From an uncultured Micrococcales bacterium (GTDB lineage Bacteria > Actinomycetota > Actinomycetes > S36-B12 > UBA10799), in the NCBI GenBank assembly GCA_937952095.1, contig CALFYG010000184.1:1-7767 (forward strand): 7,767 nt of DNA. The letters run 5' to 3'. The notes under the pieces were generated by a model, which ran no database searches, was not told the origin of the DNA, and was given only the letters and a program-made list of their open reading frames with translations. Each line of letters starts with the position of its first letter. Positions within the stretch are counted from its first letter, which is position 1. Shown here piece by piece: positions 4,986 to 7,767 of this stretch. Made by a program: the position numbers and the translations under genes.

Positions 4986-7767
4986 TCAGGTCAGCCCGTA
5001 GAACAGTCGCTCCATCACCTGCCGGGCGCGACGCGTGATTCTCCGGTAGTCCTCCGGCATCGCCCCACGGTCCGACGGCGGGTAGTTCAGCAGATGTGCC
5101 ACCCGGCCCAGCGTGCGGTAGTCGGTGGGCACCGAATCCCCCGCGCGGCCGGAACTGAGCATGATGGCGTCCCGGATCGATGAGGCCAGCCGCCATGCGG
5201 CGATGAGCCGTTCGGCGTCCTGCTCAGCGACCAGTCCAAGCGCCACGCAGGACTCCAGTACGGGAACGGTCCTGGTGGTCCGCAGCGCCGCACGCTCGTG
5301 TCCGTTCTGCAGTTGCTGGAGTTGGGCCACCCACTCCACGTCTGACAGCCCGCCGCGGCCGAGTTTGAGATGCAGTGCAGGATCCGCGCCCCTGGGCAGG
5401 CGCTCTGCCTCCATCCGGGCTTTGAGCCGGCGCATCTCGAGCAGATCCGCCGACGACACACCGTCGGCGGGGTACCGGATCGGGTCGATGAGTTCGATGA
5501 AGGCATCTTGCAGCGCCGGCGAGCCGGCCACCGGCCTCGCACGCAACAGAGCTTGGGCCTCCCAGGCCGCCGACCACCGCTCGTAGTACGCGGCGTACGA
5601 GGCCAGGGACCGCACGATCGGGCCGTTGCGACCCTCCGGACGCAGATCCGCATCCATATCGATGGGTGGGTCGGCGCTAGGCAGGGCGAGCAGGCGCCGC
5701 AGTTCATTGGCGACTGAGGTGGCGGCATCCGAGGCGGCAGCCTCGTCGACACCCTCCCGCGTGCGGTACACGAACATGACGTCGGCGTCCGAGCCGTATC
5801 CGAGTTCCTCGCCGCCGTAGCGACCCATCCCCACGACGACGAACTCGACGAGATCCTCCGCCTGGATCCCGTCGACGAGCACAGTGGCAGTCGCCACCGC
5901 GAGGGCCGCCTGGATCGTGGCATCCGCGATGGCGCTCAGAGCCGGGCCGACATCATCCACGGACAACAGGCCGAGGCTGTCGGCAGCCGAGATCCTGAAC
6001 AGTTCCCGGCGCCGCGTGGCACGGATCGCGGCGATCGCCACCTCCGGATCGACCTGACGCAATCCTGCGGTGAGCGCCTCCGCCTTGATGTCCTGCGCGG
6101 GCCGCGGTGACAACTCGTCATCGTCGGCAAGGATCTGCACCGCTTCCGGCGCGCGCAACAGCAAGTCGGTGGCGAACCTCGACGAGGCCAGTAGATGTGC
6201 CATCCGCTCGGCGGTGTGGGATTCATCGCGCAGCAGGCGCAGATACCAGGGCGTGGCCCCGAGGGCATCCGACACGCGGCGGAAGCCCAGCAGGCCGGCG
6301 TCGGGGTCCGGACAGTCCGCGAACCACCCCAGCATGACGGGCAACAGGGTGCGCTGGATGGCCGCGCGTCTGCTCACTCCGTTGGTCAGTGACTCGAGGT
6401 GCCGCAGCGCGCCCCGCGGGTCCTGATAGCCCAGTGCCCGCAGCCGCTCCTCAGCCGCCTCCGGCGTCAGTCGCGCCTCACCGGAGTCCAGGCGGGCCAC
6501 GGCATTGAGCAACGGCCGGTAGAAGAGCTTCTCGTGCAGTCGCCGCACCTGCCGGACCTGCTTGCCGAATGCATCCTCGATCTCCGCCGCCGGATCCGTG
6601 CGCATACCCATCGAACGGGCAATGACGCGCAACTCCGATTCGCGTTCCGGGAAAAGGTGCGTGCGCCGCATCTGCCGCAACTGCACCCGGTGCTCGAGGA
6701 TCCGCAGGAAACGGTAGGCACTGGCCATCGAGGAGGCGTCCTCACGTCCCACGTAACCCCACGTGGCCAGCGCCTCCAGGGTGGCCAGCGTGGCCGGGGA
6801 GCGCAGCGTCACGTCGCTGCGGCCGTGGACCAGTTGCAGCAACTGCACCGCGAACTCGACGTCGCGCAGGCCACCCCGACCGAGTTTGATCTCCCTGTCC
6901 GCCTGCTTCTGGGGGATGTGCTCCTCAACTCTGCGCCGCATCGCTTGCACGTCGTCGACGAAGTTGTCGCGGTCGGCCGCCGTCCAGACGAAGTCCGAGA
7001 CCGCATCCACGTACTTTCGGCCGAGTTCCAGATCACCCGCCGCCGGACGCGCCTTCAGCAGCGCCTGGAACTCCCAGGTCTTCGCCCACTTCCGGTAGTA
7101 CGCGACGTAGGAATCGACGGTCCGCACCAGTGCGCCGGCCTTGCCCTCGGGGCGCAGTGCGGCGTCCACCTCCCAGATCGAGCCCTCTTCCGTGGCTGCG
7201 TTCGCGATCTGCATCAGGCGCCGCGCGATCTGCTGGCCCACCTTCAAAGCCGCGTCCTGATCCACCTCGGGGCTACGCGGCTCGGCGATGAATACGACGT
7301 CGACGTCGGAGATGTAGTTCAACTCCTGCGCCCCGCACTTGCCCATCGCGATGACTGCCAGGTCGACCTGCTCGGCGGGCTCTCCGATTTCATCCACGGC
7401 GAGCAGGAAGCATCCCTGCAATGCGGCGTCCGCCAGCACAGTGAGTTCCGCCATGGTCGACTCGAGGCTCGCCTCTCCCGACAGGTCCCGGGCAGCCACG
7501 GCAAGCAACTCCCGGCGGTAGGCGATGCGCAGCGCGAGCATAGGCTGCTCGGCGCGGGCCGCCGCCGTGATCCGGTCGTGTGCGCCACCCAGGTCGTCGG
7601 CAGCCAGCACGCTGAGGTGTTCGGGGTACCTCTGCAGGAAGGCGCCGAGGGCCTCCGACAGCCCGATCAAGGACAGCAAGCGGGTCTTGTGGACCGGTTC
7701 GGCCAGGATGGTCCGCAGTCCCTCCTGGTTCTTGCCGGCCAGGTCCGCCAAGACTGCCAGCGCGCGG
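4986..7767 (-). CDS. glnE: Bifunctional glutamine synthetase adenylyltransferase / adenylyl-removing enzyme GlnE, 5' end cut by window edge
   Basis: GlnE switches glutamine synthetase off by adenylylating a tyrosine and back on by phosphorolytic removal of the AMP, according to nitrogen status; it acts in the cytosol. About 926 residues are visible; the frame continues unbroken past the right edge, and homologues near 1000 residues imply that roughly 60-80 N-terminal residues are missing. A TTG at 7751 is in frame but internal, not the start. Counting from that codon, the N-terminal adenylyl-removase half has ELNYISDVDVVF (143-154, Asp149/Asp151), VDAALRPEGKAGALVR (195-210) and KLGRGGLRDVEF (289-300). 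The C-terminal adenylyltransferase half has GYGSDADVMFV (651-661, Asp655/Asp657), MDADLRPEGRNGPIVRS (699-715) and KLGRGGLSDVEW (796-807). The two halves are visibly duplicated nucleotidyltransferase domains, and both metal-binding acidic pairs are intact, so both activities are likely. The TGA at 4988-4986 follows FYGLT, a natural end. No glutamine synthetase or PII gene is within the window. Confidence 0.97.
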   Translation of the reverse strand, partial: RALAVLADLAGKNQEGLRTILAEPVHKTRLLSLIGLSEALGAFLQRYPEHLSVLAADDLGGAHDRITAAARAEQPMLALRIAYRRELLAVAARDLSGEASLESTMAELTVLADAALQGCFLLAVDEIGEPAEQVDLAVIAMGKCGAQELNYISDVDVVFIAEPRSPEVDQDAALKVGQQIARRLMQIANAATEEGSIWEVDAALRPEGKAGALVRTVDSYVAYYRKWAKTWEFQALLKARPAAGDLELGRKYVDAVSDFVWTAADRDNFVDDVQAMRRRVEEHIPQKQADREIKLGRGGLRDVEFAVQLLQLVHGRSDVTLRSPATLATLEALATWGYVGREDASSMASAYRFLRILEHRVQLRQMRRTHLFPERESELRVIARSMGMRTDPAAEIEDAFGKQVRQVRRLHEKLFYRPLLNAVARLDSGEARLTPEAAEERLRALGYQDPRGALRHLESLTNGVSRRAAIQRTLLPVMLGWFADCPDPDAGLLGFRRVSDALGATPWYLRLLRDESHTAERMAHLLASSRFATDLLLRAPEAVQILADDDELSPRPAQDIKAEALTAGLRQVDPEVAIAAIRATRRRELFRISAADSLGLLSVDDVGPALSAIADATIQAALAVATATVLVDGIQAEDLVEFVVVGMGRYGGEELGYGSDADVMFVYRTREGVDEAAASDAATSVANELRRLLALPSADPPIDMDADLRPEGRNGPIVRSLASYAAYYERWSAAWEAQALLRARPVAGSPALQDAFIELIDPIRYPADGVSSADLLEMRRLKARMEAERLPRGADPALHLKLGRGGLSDVEWVAQLQQLQNGHERAALRTTRTVPVLESCVALGLVAEQDAERLIAAWRLASSIRDAIMLSSGRAGDSVPTDYRTLGRVAHLLNYPPSDRGAMPEDYRRITRRARQVMERLFYGLT

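Noticed and set aside
7749..7751. TTG as the start of glnE
   Set aside because: The frame is open to the window edge and GlnE homologues have additional N-terminal sequence, so the codon is internal and the true start lies outside the window.

Overview
This is a GC-rich window in which every gene I can support lies on the minus strand, so it reads right to left. The high GC, the GTG starts, the long spurious antisense reading frames and a GlnE of the long two-domain kind all fit a high-GC actinobacterium (Actinomycetota). I cannot name the genus from sequence alone.

Reading in the direction of transcription, the layout is as follows. (1) 7767-4986 is glnE, the bifunctional glutamine synthetase adenylyltransferase/adenylyl-removing enzyme; its N-terminus is cut by the right edge. 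(2) 4985-4817 is a 169 bp intergenic region holding three copies of a 17-19 bp sequence, two direct and one inverted, that can form a strong hairpin. (3) 4816-3317 encodes a 499-residue protein that I do not recognise; it has a Rossmann-type GxGxxxG segment in the middle. (4) 3276-1186, only 40 bp downstream, is a copper-type P1B ATPase (CopA/CtpA class). (5) 1108-557 encodes a small secreted lipoprotein. (6) 546-1 is ApbE (FAD:protein FMN transferase), starting 10 bp after the lipoprotein stop and running off the left edge.

Two tight pairs stand out: the unknown 499-aa gene with copA, and the lipoprotein with apbE. GlnE acts in the cytosol on glutamine synthetase and has no evident link to the rest. 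CopA works in the membrane, and the lipoprotein and ApbE work outside it, so the lower four genes could form a metal/redox envelope cluster; that is inference from proximity only.

No tRNA, rRNA, CRISPR array, insertion sequence or phage gene was seen. The most unexplained items are the repeat cluster downstream of glnE and the orphan 499-aa protein. I saw no convincing evidence of a wholly new multi-gene system.
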